The notes under the pieces were generated by a model, which worked only from the letters and a program-made list of their open reading frames with translations, ran no database searches and was not told where the DNA came from. Positions 30,279 through 42,949 of a stretch of 64,000 nucleotides of DNA are shown piece by piece. The position numbers and the translations under genes were made by a program. The DNA is from Serripes groenlandicus (Eukaryota; Mollusca; Bivalvia; Cardiida; Cardiidae). Position 1 is the first letter of the stretch, and every line of letters begins with the position of its first letter. Location of the stretch: NCBI GenBank assembly GCA_031761405.1, contig JASEVX010000005.1, forward strand, positions 33,298,869 through 33,362,868, in the 5' to 3' direction.

Positions 30279-31085
30279 TTCTCAATCATAGTATTATATT
30301 ATTTATTGCATTGCACGTGTTGTCAACGTCCCACTTATATCTGAGTGTTTCTAATGCAGCTAGAACGTGCTGTGTGTTGCTCCTGTAAACAACAGTTAAA
30401 TGAAGTTACAACTGTTTCTCAATCATAGTATTACATTGCATTGTACTTATTGCCAATGTCTAACTTATAGATATATGTGTGTTTCTAATGAAACTAGAAA
30501 GTATTTTGTTGCTCCTGTAAACAATTGTTAAATGTAGTTACAACTGTTTCTCAATCATAGTATTAATCATTGCATTGTACTTATTGCCAATGTCTAACTT
30601 ATAGATATATATGTGTTTCTAATGAAACTATTAAGTATTTTGTTGCTCCTGTAAACAATTGTTAAATGTAGTTACAACTGTTTCTCAATCATAGTATTGC
30701 ATTGCACGTATTGCCAATGTCTCACTTATAAATGTGTGTTTCTAATAAAACTAGAACGTGCTGTTTGTTGCTCCTGTAAACAATAGTAGTTAAATGTAGT
30801 TACAACTGTTTCTCAATCATAGTATTATTCATTGCATTGTACTTATTGCCAATTCCTCCCTTATAGATATATATGTGTTTCTAATGAAACTAGAAAGTGT
30901 TGTATTGTTCCTGTAAACAATTGGTAAATGTAGTTACACATTTTTCTCAATCATAGTATTAGATCTATCATTATAGTTTATACGTATTGCCAATGTCTCA
31001 CTTATATAGGTGTGTTTCTAATGAAACCAGAAAGTGTTTTATTGATTCTGTAAACAATTGTTAAATGTAGTTACACCTGTTTCGC
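30279..31085. repeat. Tandem array of 128-139 bp units (6 copies)
   Basis: Copies begin with ctcaatcatagtat at 30279, 30418, 30550, 30684, 30812 and 30946. Each contains gtgtttctaatgaaactaga and cctgtaaacaattgttaaat. No coding signal. Confidence 0.9.
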
Positions 31086-31214
31086 GCTGGGCCAACCTGG
31101 TTTCACTCAGTATGAAGATCACCGCCACGAATGTATCCAGAATGCATGCAGTATACACCATCATTTACTGTTAAGCGCGAATGCCAATGTCACTTTTCAC
31201 AGAGACTAATACAC

Positions 31215-31730
31215 TTAGGGCGGATATCATCTAAAGCTGTTTCCATGTTTAAGTGTTATTCTGTCACAATGCTATTCACCAATTTGTGTTTTCATCCAGG
31301 TATGTTTTTTTGTAAAATTACAAAATGGTCAAATATACAAAAAATATGGTATTAAGGTTGATACTGGACATGCAAATGATCCGCGGCTAGCGAGATGGGA
31401 TATTTTTGAGTCTCCGCCTTGACACCATTATGAGTGACATTGGCGTAGAATTATTGGGATAACACTTCTAGATTGTTATCAGAAAATGATTTAACAAATA
31501 GGCGGACACTAAAAACAGAAATTAATTGAAACATACTGGTGTTCTGCATAACATGTTTCTTTTAAAGTGACTAATGAACTTATTATTATAATTAGCGGAT
31601 ATCATCTAAAGCTGTTTCCATGTTTAAGTGTTATCCTGTCACAATGCTATTCACCAATTTGTGTTTTCATCCAGGTATGTTTTTTTGTAAAATCACAAAA
31701 TGGTCAAATATACCAAAAATATGGTAACAA
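31215..31730. repeat. Direct repeat of about 135 bp, two copies
   Basis: The segment from gcggatatcatctaaagctg to aaaatggtcaaatatac occurs at 31219-31353 and 31596-31727, differing by a few substitutions. The plus-strand ORF through the first copy is not convincing. Confidence 0.88.
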
Positions 31731-31799
31731 ATAGGCGGACACTACAAACAATGTTGCGACTATGGGTAGGCGCATATACAACCTAGCTTAAAATACGCA

Positions 31800-32420
31800 A
31801 ATCCACAAAACAGAAAATTTTGTAATTTTAGTCCACAGGATGCTTTTAAATTATTTGATTTGATGGTTAAACCAATTATGTATTTCGCGTTAGATATATG
31901 GGGCTTTGAATATAGCCATGCGATAGAAAAGATTCATATCAATTTCTGTAAACGTATTAGTTGTCAAAATCAAAATACTGCCGATTTCTTGGCTTTAAGT
32001 GAATGTGTTAGATATCCCCTTGCTGTAGGATATATTTCACAATCTATCAAATTCTGACTTAGGAGTTGGAGATTCGTCCGAAGATATTTAGACAACGCTT
32101 AATAGATTGTTCTCCCCAAATCTTGAAATAAAAAACAAGGTGAATCACCGAAAGCAAATTATCACAAATATTTTAAATCACTCTTACATACAGAAATATA
32201 TTGATCAATTGATATGTCGTTTTACAATCTTCATATATTATTAAATTTCAGATGCTCAAGCCATTGCTTAGATGGTAAAAAAGCAAGACATCATACTATT
32301 GATAAAAACTTACGTTTTTTGTGATTTGTGCCTTATGAACGAAATAAACATTCGGTGGAGGATGAGTTCCATTTCTTGATGGTGTGTCCCTTTTATGATG
32401 AGCTAAGGACTTTACACTTC
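31800..32420 (+). pseudogene. Non-LTR retrotransposon (LINE) ORF2 3'-end relic
   Basis: The 31860-32057 frame reads like the region after the reverse transcriptase palm: VKPIMYFALDIWGFEYSHAI, IEKIHINFCKRI and LSECVRYPLAVGYI. About 300 bases on, in another frame, VEDEFHFLMVCPFYDELR appears. This is the Cys/His-type terminal motif of many mollusc and cnidarian LINEs. Stops and shifts between the two parts show that it is dead. The catalytic part of the reverse transcriptase is absent, so this is a 5'-truncated copy as LINE insertion usually leaves. Confidence 0.75.
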
Positions 32421-32981
32421 CACGAGAAATTGTAATCATAATATCCAACACAATAACTATTCAATGAAATAATGGCTGAAATTAGACCGATGTGCCTAAA
32501 TACTCTTAGGTAGAGTCTTTTGAAATCAGGAAGTTAGGTTATACAAAGAATACTATAAGCTAAGTCATATATGTTTTCAATTCTTGTTTAATAAGATATA
32601 AAGTCATTTTAACATGTAGATGTTTTTGTATATGTTTAGTACATTGTGCATACTTGGCAAGAACCTTAGATTTCAAAACAAACTAGTTTAATATAGGGTT
32701 ACTATTTACTTCTGTTTAAGAGATATAACATGTTTACCCTTAGAGGTATGCAACATAATTGCAACAACACAAGGACCAAAATATAGAATCATCGATTTAT
32801 TGAAGGTATATTTATTGAAAAGAGATGAAAGCCTTTTTTGGCAAAAGGAGAGATAATGAACGGTGGACTTATTATGTATATGTTCATTTTTATAATGGGC
32901 CGGAGGCCTAAATTACTGAATGCACTTATTGTATTTTGATGTGTGTGTGTTTAACGCCGCTTTCAATAATTATATCACAAA

Positions 32982-33228
32982 TCGAGGGCTTGGCGTGAAA
33001 CGGTTGTAACTAAAATGGTATTTTTTTACCAAGGTTTATCACCTCGCCATAAAGTCTTTATAAGCGTTAAATCATTTTTCTTGGTAAACAATGGAAATTT
33101 AGGTGCCATTGCTCGTTCTGAGCAATGGCACATAAATTTGCATTGTTTACAAACGGGTCAAAATTGCCCTTAAACCAGGGTTTTAAAAATAGGTTTTTAG
33201 TTACAACTGTTTCACGCCAAGCCCTCGA
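32982..33228 (+). mobile_element. 247-bp foldback MITE, copy 2
   Basis: The length and ends are the same as in copies 1 and 3. The flanks show aa on both sides. It sits directly behind an antisense SINE core fragment (32951-32979), so it probably inserted into that SINE. Confidence 0.92.
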
Positions 33229-33641
33229 AATACTTCAAATCGCTCACATTATTTAGAGTTGTATAAACATATGTGGATACAGTTCATATACTATCTAGAT
33301 ACTTTTCCTTTTGAATTTACAATAATAATCGAAAATTCGCAATTTTAATTGACATATTTCAACTTTGGGCGAAATGGTCATACAGTCTAGCTTGAAACAT
33401 TGTTTCATTATTCAAATTCATGTCAAAAACTAATGAAATCTTTGTAAGGCCCGGATGACCAATTAGTAGAAATAGTATCATATTGATCAAAATAAGTTTC
33501 ATATAACGAAAAGTTTGACATGATTTAAAAAAAAAACGTTGTTTATGTAGTACAAATAAGGGTCGTCTTCCAAATTCACAAAGGAAATGCTTTATTTGGC
33601 GTTTCTTTTTAAGACATTACAGATAGGTCAGAGAACGGATA

Positions 33642-34295
33642 TGTACGGAAGCCTATTGGGACCATTTGTTCGTAGTTGTTTTGAATTAGGAATAACGTCT
33701 TATGTATAATGTCTTATTTATACAAGTATACTTACTTCGTCTGCATTTTCGTCAGAAGAGTTAGACGAAACATCTGTAGCACCACCTTCCGCCATTTTAG
33801 TGCCGCCTCTTTCGCTCAAAACTGATAACAATTAAGACATAAGAGCTAACAAGTTATACATAAGACATTATACATAAGACGTACTTCCTAATTCAAAACT
33901 ACTAAGACGCAGTTAGACGAAACATCAGTAGTACCACCTTCCGCCATTTTAGTTGGCTACAGTATGTCATATGGTTAGTTTCCCGCTCCTTTCGCTCAAA
34001 ACTGATAATAATTAAGACATAAGAGCTAACAAGTCCTACATAAGACATTATACATAAGACGTACTTCCTAATTCAAAACTACTAAGACACAGTTAGACGA
34101 AACATCAGTAGCACCACCTTCCGCCACTTTAGTTGGGTGCTGTATGCCATATGGTTAGTTTTCCGCCACTTTCACTCAAAACTGATAACAGCTAAGATAT
34201 AAGGTCTAACAAGTAATAAATAAGACATTATACATAAGGCGTAATTCCTAATTCAAAACTACTAAGACAAAGTGGCCCTTATAGGCTTCCGTACA
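33642..34295. mobile_element. 654-bp element with 85-bp inverted ends and internal tandem repeats
   Basis: The left end tgtacggaagcctattggga and the complement of the right end agree for about 85 bases, through gttttgaattaggaata and cttatgtataatgtcttatt. The interior is about three units of 170-180 bases, each with gttagacgaaacatcagtag and cttccgccattttagttgg. No ORF was found. A target duplication was not evident. Confidence 0.8.
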
Positions 34296-35430
34296 AATGC
34301 ATATGTTAAATATCGTGAGTTTGTAGAAACGCCACAATTCTTCACCATGTCGTAACATAGGAATACTCATCATATTGAGCAGTAAAATCTTCGTTCTAAT
34401 ATATAACGGATTTTTATCACTTATCTTTAACAAATCAATATACACAAATATAAGCTTTTAAAGCTTGATGTTTTTATTGCTGTGTGATTAGAGGCTATAC
34501 CAAGATATAAATTAATAATTTTCCATTAATATAATTTGTTTTTATCTGACTTTTCTTTTCAAAATTATTAATTACTGTTTCTCAACTTAAAATCAAATTG
34601 TCAAAGTCGGCATAGCAATGTCACCCGGTGCTAGTGTATCTTTGAAGTACTCCTGAAGCTTGCGTTATGAATGAAATATCAAGACGACAATTATACCTCG
34701 TGGCTTGTTTGTTTTGTTTTGTTGTTTCACTATGTCATAATTGCACTAATTGTTTTGTCAGGTATCTTGCGTTTTGCAAGTATAGCACTAGCAGTATTAC
34801 TCCAATACATCTTCAAGTGGTAGCATTAAGGAGAGGGCATAAGAGCAAGTGACGTCAGACGCGGCGCATCTATACAAGGATATTACTCTGTGAAGATTTA
34901 ATAATCAACGATATGAGATTGACAATATGTGCTTTAAGGGACAAATCACTTCAAACGTGGTTAAGAAAAGGTTTCACAATTTATTCCCGTGACTTTCGAC
35001 AGAGAATCCATCTTTATATTCAAAGCACTGAACGTGCTGACGGCCTTGGGGCTGCAGGAAGATGGGAGAAGTAGGGAAAATGTGAAAAGAAATAACAATT
35101 GCAGCTTATGTTTATGTATTTGTTGTTAAGAAGTTGAAAGATCATATCAAAAATAGTAAATATTATGAAACTGCCAATTTGAAAACAGGAGGACATTGTT
35201 GGCACTGTAGCGCTCACCTGAGTGCAAAAGCTAACAAGTATAAACATTTAAATCATGAACAATCAAAGAAGAATTTGACAGCAGGTTTAGGCAGAATATT
35301 TTGAAGTTTCTGCCTTATTATATTGAGTAATATGTCAATGTTAAATCAATTTCCATCAAGTAGAAATAATTCTCTAAACCATGTACTAGACTGGGAGAAA
35401 GTGTTTGATCAATTCAAAACTCATGAAGAC
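34296..35430. other. AT-rich stretch, no gene recognised
   Basis: Short ORFs on both strands have no family resemblance. A gtagcgctcacctgagtgc segment near 35208 resembles the border found at the end of the 62.4-63.28 kb array. Confidence 0.45.
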
Positions 35431-36715
35431 AATTATTCTGACAAAGATTTCAAAATGCAACCTCCGGAGTGTTATCAGGATTTTCCTTCATTTGGCCTAG
35501 TGACATATTTTTTTAAACCTGATATGACTCATATTCAAAGAAGGAATAGATTTTATCAAAACAAACATTCTGACAAAGTTTTAAGCTGCTGAAGCTAAGA
35601 ATGCGGCCTCCAGAGTATTAACAAAATCTTCCTTCAATTTGGCGTATTGACCTAGTGTTTAACCCGGCATGACCCATATTCGAACTTGGCCTAGATATCA
35701 TCAAGATAAACATTCTGACCGAAATACAAAAAAATGTGGCCTCTACAGTGTTGACAATATTTTCCTTCAATTTGGCCTAGTACCCTAGTTTTTGACAGAC
35801 ATGACCAATATTCAAACTTGGCCCACAAACATTCTGAAACAGTTTCAACGTGATCAAGTTAAAAATGCAGCTCCCAGAATGTTAACAAGTTTACCATCTA
35901 ATTTGGCGTAGTGACCTAGTTTTTAACCCAAGCCGGGTCCCGGTAGCTCAGTCGGTAGCGACGCGTGCTGTCAATCCAGGGGTTGTCAGTTCGAATCCCA
36001 TTTCGGCCAACATTCTTTTCGACGTTTGACAAAAGTCACTGTGACCTGCGTCATCTTTCTTTCACTAATGGGTTGTTCAACAGTCTATGGGGAAAAGTAG
36101 CAAGTTGCTTGGAAGCTATGTTGAGTGGTGTACTGGTGTGGGAAAAACAGGAAATGCATGAGTAGGTGAACTGGTCGCCGTGATATGAAATTTGTTGAAA
36201 ACGGCGTTAAACCCCAATCAATTAATCAATTCTGACCCAGTATGACCACTAGTCTAACTTGACCTAAATCTAAATATCATTCAGTCAAAATTTCAAGCTG
36301 CTGAAGCAGAAACTGCAGCCGCTGGAATGTTAACAAGAGTTTCCTTCAATTTGGCCTAGTTACCTATTTTTTTTTACCCGGCATGACCCATATTGGAATT
36401 TGACCTAGATATCATTAAGATCAACATTTTGAACTTATTTTAAACTGCTGAATCAGAAAATGCGGCTTGTACATTGTAAACGAGATTTTCTTTAAATTTG
36501 GACTAGTGACCTAGTTTTAGAACAGACATGACCAATATTCGAACTTGGCCTACATATCATCAAGAGAAACATTCTGATACAGTGTTAACATGCTCAAGTT
36601 AAAAATGTAGCCCCCAGAGTGTTAACAAGATTTCCCTTCGATTTGGCCGAGTGACATAGTTTCTGACCCAATATGACCCATGTTTCGAACTTGACTTAGA
36701 TATCATTATGACAAA
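35430..36715 (-). repeat. Array of 130-150 bp units, reverse orientation, with a SINE inside
   Basis: Units are marked by tttggcctagtgacctagtt and gacccatattcgaacttggc, followed by atatcatcaaga, at about 35494, 35641, 35775, 35904, 36349, 36499 and 36644. The inverted form is the array at 62385-63285. The short ORF at 35323-35592 lies partly in it. Confidence 0.85.
35937..36235 (+). mobile_element. V-type tRNA-derived SINE inserted in the 140-bp array
   Basis: The head has an A box (ggtagctcagtcggtagcga) and a B box (cagttcgaatccca). The body includes agtagcaagttgcttggaag, the core gaactggtcgccgtgatatg, and a tail of aatcaattaatcaat. The order matches the SINE at 45191-45492. Confidence 0.88.
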
Positions 36716-36719
36716 CATT

Positions 36720-37340
36720 CATACGAGAAGGCCGACGATACCTCCACAGCGCTTGCGGGCACCTGCACAGCGCGATCGGGTCGCAGGTTGAGGGAGAGGT
36801 TGGCGTTTGCACGCTATCGCTACAACTTGGTTCTTGGTGCATTGGTGGAGAGGCATGGTCTCATTCACTCCACTGCCACTCTCCGTCTCTTGTGGGTTCT
36901 GCACTCTCCTTCTCCTTCAGTCCTCCCATCTTTTCTATTGCATCTTGTAGTACTGTTACTCTGACACTTGTGTGATCAACTGTGTGTTAACTTGTTACCT
37001 TCTGTGAAGAGCGCGACTGGATGATCTGATGAATGATGCGATGAGCCAGCTTTTATAACCTGCGAGCCACAGTGGGTGATCGGCCAGGCGCCGGTCTGTC
37101 CCCGTTCAATGTCTGCCCGATTTCCGGCCGTGCTCTGAGCGGCGTCTGGATTGTCTGGGTAGTCCAAAATATTGCCGGGCGCTCGCCCGATATGAGTGAT
37201 TCCATGCCGGACATCGGCCAGGCATCAGCCGATTAATGTGCGATCTATTAACGATGAGGTTTTAAGTCCGATTTAAAAGTAACCCGCGAGGAGTCCAAAG
37301 GGATTCCGGCCGAAATCCGCCGCAAACTACTCTCAAACCT
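36720..37340. other. GC-rich island, unrecognised
   Basis: This 600-base stretch is richer in G+C and CpG than its surroundings and repeats gcccgat / atcggcc motifs (37080-37230). It contains tcggccaggc twice, at about 37080 and 37205. The minus-strand ORFs here (36904-36719 and 37167-36976) show no family signature. It could be a promoter-like end of a DNA transposon or an old CpG island. Confidence 0.35.
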
Positions 37341-37651
37341 ATAGCAAGGTAATTGTGACTGGGGTTTAAGTGATTCTTAGGCTACATTTTTAATTCATAA
37401 ATATGCTTTTGAAAACAATATAAATCTGCAGCAGAAGACTTTTGAAAACATAAACGTTGATATCCATATATCTATGTGCAGACAGGGTGGGTGGGGAAGG
37501 TGGAGGGGGGGGGGGGGAGATGACGTGCTAAGGTCTTCCCAAACGATGACATTTGAGTAGAAAATATAGTTATATAGTGATATTTAGTCAAACCGTTCGA
37601 CGAAAGTTATCTGTTGTACATTTTGTATAAATCACAATGATGATAATTACT

Positions 37652-38455
37652 GCATGAGTAACTGATGAACAGCAAAGACTCATAATCAAAATCACAGGTC
37701 CGCATCCTAACAAACCTATAAATTAGATCACACTATTAAAAGCAACACCACCGGGGTGTACCTGGACTGATGTGGTCATTAATAGAAATTCCCATAAGCG
37801 TAGTGACGAATTTGAGGTAATCAACAGCAATTATTTCAGGAATTTGCTAGTCTACCGTCATGATGTTTCATTAATGGTCTTAATTACAACAACATTACAG
37901 TTGTAAATAAACTGACTGATAGAGAAATACCAGGTAGCCTCAGGTAGCTAATTGGTAGATCATTAGGGCAGATTTATAGGTAATAACAATAGCAATGAGA
38001 AGTATCAGGTTTACGGTGGTAGCCTTTTTTACAAAAACTGCCATCTTGGTTTTTGTCTGTGTTCACCTCGAAAACAAAGTACTTGTAATGGTTATTTAAT
38101 AAATGAGACCAATTTGACGGTTCGATACCGAATAACCTACACAACCCATATCATTAGTAAAAGACACTAATATACTCAACACCAAAGGAGACGTACCTCC
38201 CTTTTTAAATATTTAATCTGAGAAAAAATATAGAAAGCAAATAAATAAAAGTATATTTATAATGTTGAAATGTTCAATAGTGAAAAGTGAATAATATAAT
38301 TTACAAATCAAGTTAATAAAGGTTAACAGTGACGTAACATGCTCGTTTAATTAACACTAGCCTTAGTTTTAAAAGGGAATAACCTTGTACGACCACCTCG
38401 TGCGTCTATTCATGCTGAACAACAGTGTCTCATTGACTGGATTTTTCATATTGTA
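37652..38455. repeat. Local duplication, copy A
   Basis: Landmarks gagtaactgatgaacagcaaag, ttgacggttcgataccgaat and aagttaataaaggttaacag reappear in order at 41504-42510. Copy A stops within the part that corresponds to the transposase tail of copy B. Confidence 0.8.
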
Positions 38456-38656
38456 CATGTATTCTTTAGACACAGTTGGAAAATGTTTCCTTTAACGTTT
38501 TCATTGTTTTGCTGACGAGATCTCATACATAATTATACGTACTTATTAACTTTTAAAATCTACCTTAATTTTCCTTTAAAGATAAAGTTTCTAGAATGAA
38601 TGTTTGCGAATGGTACTACCCATATCTGCATATCTTATATTGTCGTTATGCCATAT

Positions 38657-40875
38657 AGTAAACTTTACCAATATAGATATGTGTACATTGTTTAGTCTGT
38701 GATACAATTATTGTAATACATTAATGTGATTAAATGTGATAAAGTATGTATTTTTGCTGATTTTCTTTTCTGGTTTAGCTTAAATTTATATAATTTACAT
38801 TGATTCTAAAACAAGCTTTCAGATTATATTAATCAGACTCGATGTCTGCTTTCTGTAGACCTGTACACGAGCCGTTTGCGTGGAAAAAAACAAATGCAGA
38901 ACCCACTCATCACATGTTTCGAAATCGGGACCTTTTGTGGGATAGGCCGTTGCTCTACCTGAACCACTATCTCTCACGAGAGATGGAAGAGTTATAGATG
39001 ATATGGCACTGACCTTTGTAAGCTGATAGTTACAAATCGACCAATCAAGTTACAACTGCAATGAATCATATGTGAACTGTTTTGTAGATCGTTATCTAAA
39101 GTGCTTATTAACCATTTTCCACATACAGACGCCTTCAGACACCTCTGCGAGTTCAACTGTGAATGTTGTACAACGTTCTCGGGGTTATTGTTATGTAGGC
39201 TCAGACTGGAAGTCACCATGACATTCTTGAATGTCTGACTGACACAGGTTCGATGATGTTGGTATAACAATCATCTATGGGGTCAATAAATTCAGACGAA
39301 TTATTTCTCGAAAAATGTCCAAAGTTACGGAATATATCCGAGTATAACAGAAGAACGGCAATCGGAATCTGTTAGCAGTATATTTATTTCAAAATGACAC
39401 CGACTGCTACTTTGAACAGTGTCATTTAACTCTGATTGTAGAAAACCGACTGAATAGCTAAAATATAAACACCAAAGTTTTTCGATATTTTGTAGATGTA
39501 CTTAATAGCTAGACAGTCAGTTCAAACAAGTATTTGAAAACTCCTCAGTTTTGACAAGTATTATCACAAATTAAACGTCGGCATTATCGGATTTTTTAAC
39601 CCAGATATAGAATTCGCTGCGAAATGGTCTCCGTTATAACATCTCCCCCATAAACAATCAACTCGCACTTAATAAACTTTTTGAAACTCTGTTAACGGAA
39701 ACAGTCAATGTTTGAAATATACACATGTTCTACTCTACACTCTGGTCTATATATGAGTGCAGACCTATAGCAGTATGTTGCTCAGTCGTTGCAGTCTGTT
39801 CAGGCTATTCCCTATTCGCTCTCAAGTGATTTGGTCGTTTAATTTCTGGTTAACAGTTGTACTTGAACTCAATTGACAATGTAGCTTAATGAGATGATAT
39901 CTGAGAACGGGCGTACCAGTGTCGACGCGGGTCGAGGTGGTTATGATGCAGTGCGCATTGGCTTTGCACGTTTATATGAACTATAACTGTGTTTGGAGTA
40001 TTTTCTTAGCCAACTCAAGGATCACAAATTTTTTGAACCCTTTCTCGATCGTTGACGATATAAGATGCATCCGCAGCAAATGCGTTTTGAAAACATATTG
40101 ACTAAAGGCAAATCGAGGGCTTGGCGTGAAACGGTTGCAACTAAAATTGGTATTTTTGTAGCAAGGTTAATCACCTCGCCTTAAAGTCTTAAAAGCGTTA
40201 AATCATTTTTCTTGGTAAACAATGTAAATTTAGGTGCCATTGCTCCTTCTGAGCAATGGCACCTAAATTTGCATTGTTTACAAAGGGGTCAAAATTGCCC
40301 CTAAACCAGGGTTTTCAAAATAGGTTTTTAGTTACAACCGCTTCACGCCAAGCCATCGAAATGTGCTCATAATGATTAATTTATCCCTTTGTCAAAACGA
40401 TTTATACTCTATTGAATGATTATAATTTCATGTATAAAGACGTTTTATATACAAACTAGAACTGGTGAATCATCCAGGCCTGGATCGGTATTGAGCGTAT
40501 TGTTACCCGTTAGATCAAATCCAATAACACTTGAAAACTGTTTAAATTTTATATATATTTTTTAGTCATCTTTTAGATGTGTATCCATTAACCTCCCCCC
40601 ACACCCAATGACGGGAGTGGGTTCTTGTGTGTCTTCGTTGGTGACCCAGCTTTGTACCAACATTGTACTACTCCTTTAGAACCAACATGTTTGTCGATGG
40701 GTGTGATCTACAGCTTTAACCGTCCTCGAATGTTTTGTTATATTGCACTTGGTACATGCACATCTCCAAATGACGGCAGGGGGTTGTCTGCCATTGTTTG
40801 GCGATGGGTGTGATCTACAGGTCTTATAGTTCATATGTTGCGAAATACTGGTCTATTATATATGACTTGGCCATG
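38657..40875. repeat. 2.1-kb segmental duplication, copy A
   Basis: Sequence order matches 53351-55430 in the same orientation. Landmarks are gtacattgtttagtctgtga, gactcgatgtctgctttctg, caatcaactcgca, acgatataaga, ggtgaatcatccag and atgttgcgaaatactggtc. Copy A alone contains the 247-bp MITE (40113-40359). No coding gene is apparent. Confidence 0.9.
40113..40359 (+). mobile_element. 247-bp foldback MITE, copy 3, with empty site in the paralogous segment
   Basis: Ends tcgagggcttggcgtgaaac and cttcacgccaagccatcga. It is flanked by aa on both sides. The matching site in the second segment (near 55038-55055) runs from ctaaaggagaa straight into tgtgctcataatg without the element. Confidence 0.95.
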
Positions 40876-41503
40876 AATTGTCAAAGTTGTGCATAAATCG
40901 TATGCTCTTTAGTGCAATACACGTATCTGTGAGATGATTGGCGTGGTTATCTTTTTGTAGTTCACATGAGATAAAATAATCTGTTAGAAGAAAATTCCTT
41001 GTGAACAAAAAAGAGGCCACATTGTTCGTCATATCTTCCTAAACAGTTATCAGAACATCCATCTCTGTCAAATGCCAGTCGAATTCGAAACTCAGTCGTG
41101 TGGGGTCAAAATATGCGGCACTAGCTCAAAGTTAAGAAAAACCTTCTAATCAAACTAGAAGCCATATTTTCATCCAATTTCTATGAAGAATCATCAGAAA
41201 AATTTATCTCCATCAATTCCAAATCAGGTTCCAATCTGGGACATTTGAGGTCAACAACTAGGTTACTAAGAGAAAACTTGGGAACAAACTAGTCAAGTAG
41301 CTGGTATACCAAGCGTTCTTTAAACACTTCCATATCGGCGGGGATCTCAATTCAATAACATGTAAGCACTTGCATTAATCGTACACAATGTACCTTGTGT
41401 TATGTCACAAACACATATTCTAATTATTCTGTTCAAGAAGAGGAGTTGTTGGTTTAACAGGATGAATTGAACAAAATGGCAAGACCTTTAACCCAATAAC
41501 TTC

Positions 41504-42510
41504 ATGAGTAACGGATCAACAACAAAGACTCATATCATCAATCTCAGGATTCTCATCTTAACAAACCTAGGAAGTTGCTTGGCCTACCGTCATGATGTTC
41601 TAATGATGGTCTTAATTACAACTACATTTAAGTTGCAAATTAACTGACTGGTAGAGAAATACCAGGTAGGCTTATTATTCCTACTTAAACTCAGGCTAAG
41701 CCTTTTAGGTAATTGGTAGACTATATTGGCAAACTTTGAAGTAATAACACTAGTAATTATAAGCACCAGGTTTTCGGACGAAGTCTGCTTTATACAATCA
41801 AAGAGAGAAGAGAGAGAAGGAGTTGAGCCATACCACAACCAACGGTTTCATAGTTCAGAGAAAAACATAGACAGAGGAAGAATGATCCAATTGTAAATTG
41901 GAACGTTTGAAGAGCACGACATGTCATATTGATCAGATCAGCTTGCTTTGGATGATAAATGCAGAAAAAAACATATTTGAAGCCGGAGCTAGCTGTGAAA
42001 ATGCTCCAAAATGCTTCCTACTACGATTAGAAAATGACATGATAATCATTGACCAAGTATTTGAAGTCATCAAGTATTTCATAACTTTAGACCTTTTTTT
42101 ACAAAATCTTACATCTTGGTTTTGTCTGTGTTCACCTCGAAAACAAAGTACTTGTAATGATAATTTAACTGATTAAGACCAATTTGACGGTTCTGTACGG
42201 AATAACCTACAACACCCATATCATCAGTAAGAGACCATTGTATACTCAACACCAAAGAAGACGTACACCTCTTTCCAAATATTTAATTTGAGAAAATAGT
42301 GAAAGCAAATAAATAAAAGTTTATTTATAATGTTGAAATTTTCAATAGTGATTAGTGAATCAAATCATTCAGAAATAAAGTTAATAAAGGTTAACAGGGA
42401 CGTAGCATGGTGATTTAATTAACCCGCGCCTTAGTTTTAAAAGGCAAGAACCTTGTGTTACCACCTCGTGCGTCAAGACATACTGAACAACAGTGTCTCG
42501 TTGTCTGGAT
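41504..42510. repeat. Local duplication, copy B
   Basis: Matches 37652-38455 in the same orientation and extends further right into the Tc1-like transposase tail. Confidence 0.8.
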
Positions 42511-42656
42511 TATTCTTTGAATATCATCCTGAGGTATGTAGTTCCTCTCTTCAGATAGAGCCTGACGTATCTGATCCAATAATAATGGTTTCTGTGAGTT
42601 ATAAATAACACATCGTCCAGCACCGTCTCTAAATCCGTGTGCATCCCTAGGCACCT
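42421..42656 (-). pseudogene. Tc1-like transposase C-terminus
   Basis: The minus-strand frame gives LLLDQIRQALSEERNYIPQ, then DDIQRIIQTTRHCC and ARGGNTRF. This is the usual end of Tc1-like transposases (leucine-rich helix, IPQ, then an R/C pair and a GG-T-R-aromatic terminus), followed by lysine-rich residues and a stop. The catalytic core is not in this frame. A MITE (42741-42930) lies just upstream on the minus strand and may have broken the gene. A tttaacag site at 42657 looks like a splice acceptor but may be chance. Confidence 0.65.
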
Positions 42657-42740
42657 GTTAAATGGAAACAAGAGTCGTCATAAGACTATATCTAATTTCA
42701 ACACTGCCGTGTTCAATCAAAAAGTTATCTTGCCCCTTTG

Positions 42741-42930
42741 ACTCTTTCAGCGCCAAAGGCAATATTGAGATTTTTGCAAACAATGCAGATTCAGAGTGAG
42801 TCAGCTCGTAACGAGCATTGTTAACCTTTTATTCATCAATATAATACAACAAATGTATTACATGAGAAATGGAGACGCTCGATTTAGAACATGAAAGAGG
42901 CTACTTTAAACAAATCGGCGCTGAAAGAGT
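42741..42930. repeat. 190-bp MITE with actctttcagcgcc inverted ends
   Basis: The left end actctttcagcgcc and the right end ggcgctgaaagagt are exact complements of 14 bases. The interior has no ORF. It separates two parts of the minus-strand transposase-like region. Confidence 0.8.
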
Positions 42931-42949
42931 TAAGTCGTTGACGTTGGTG

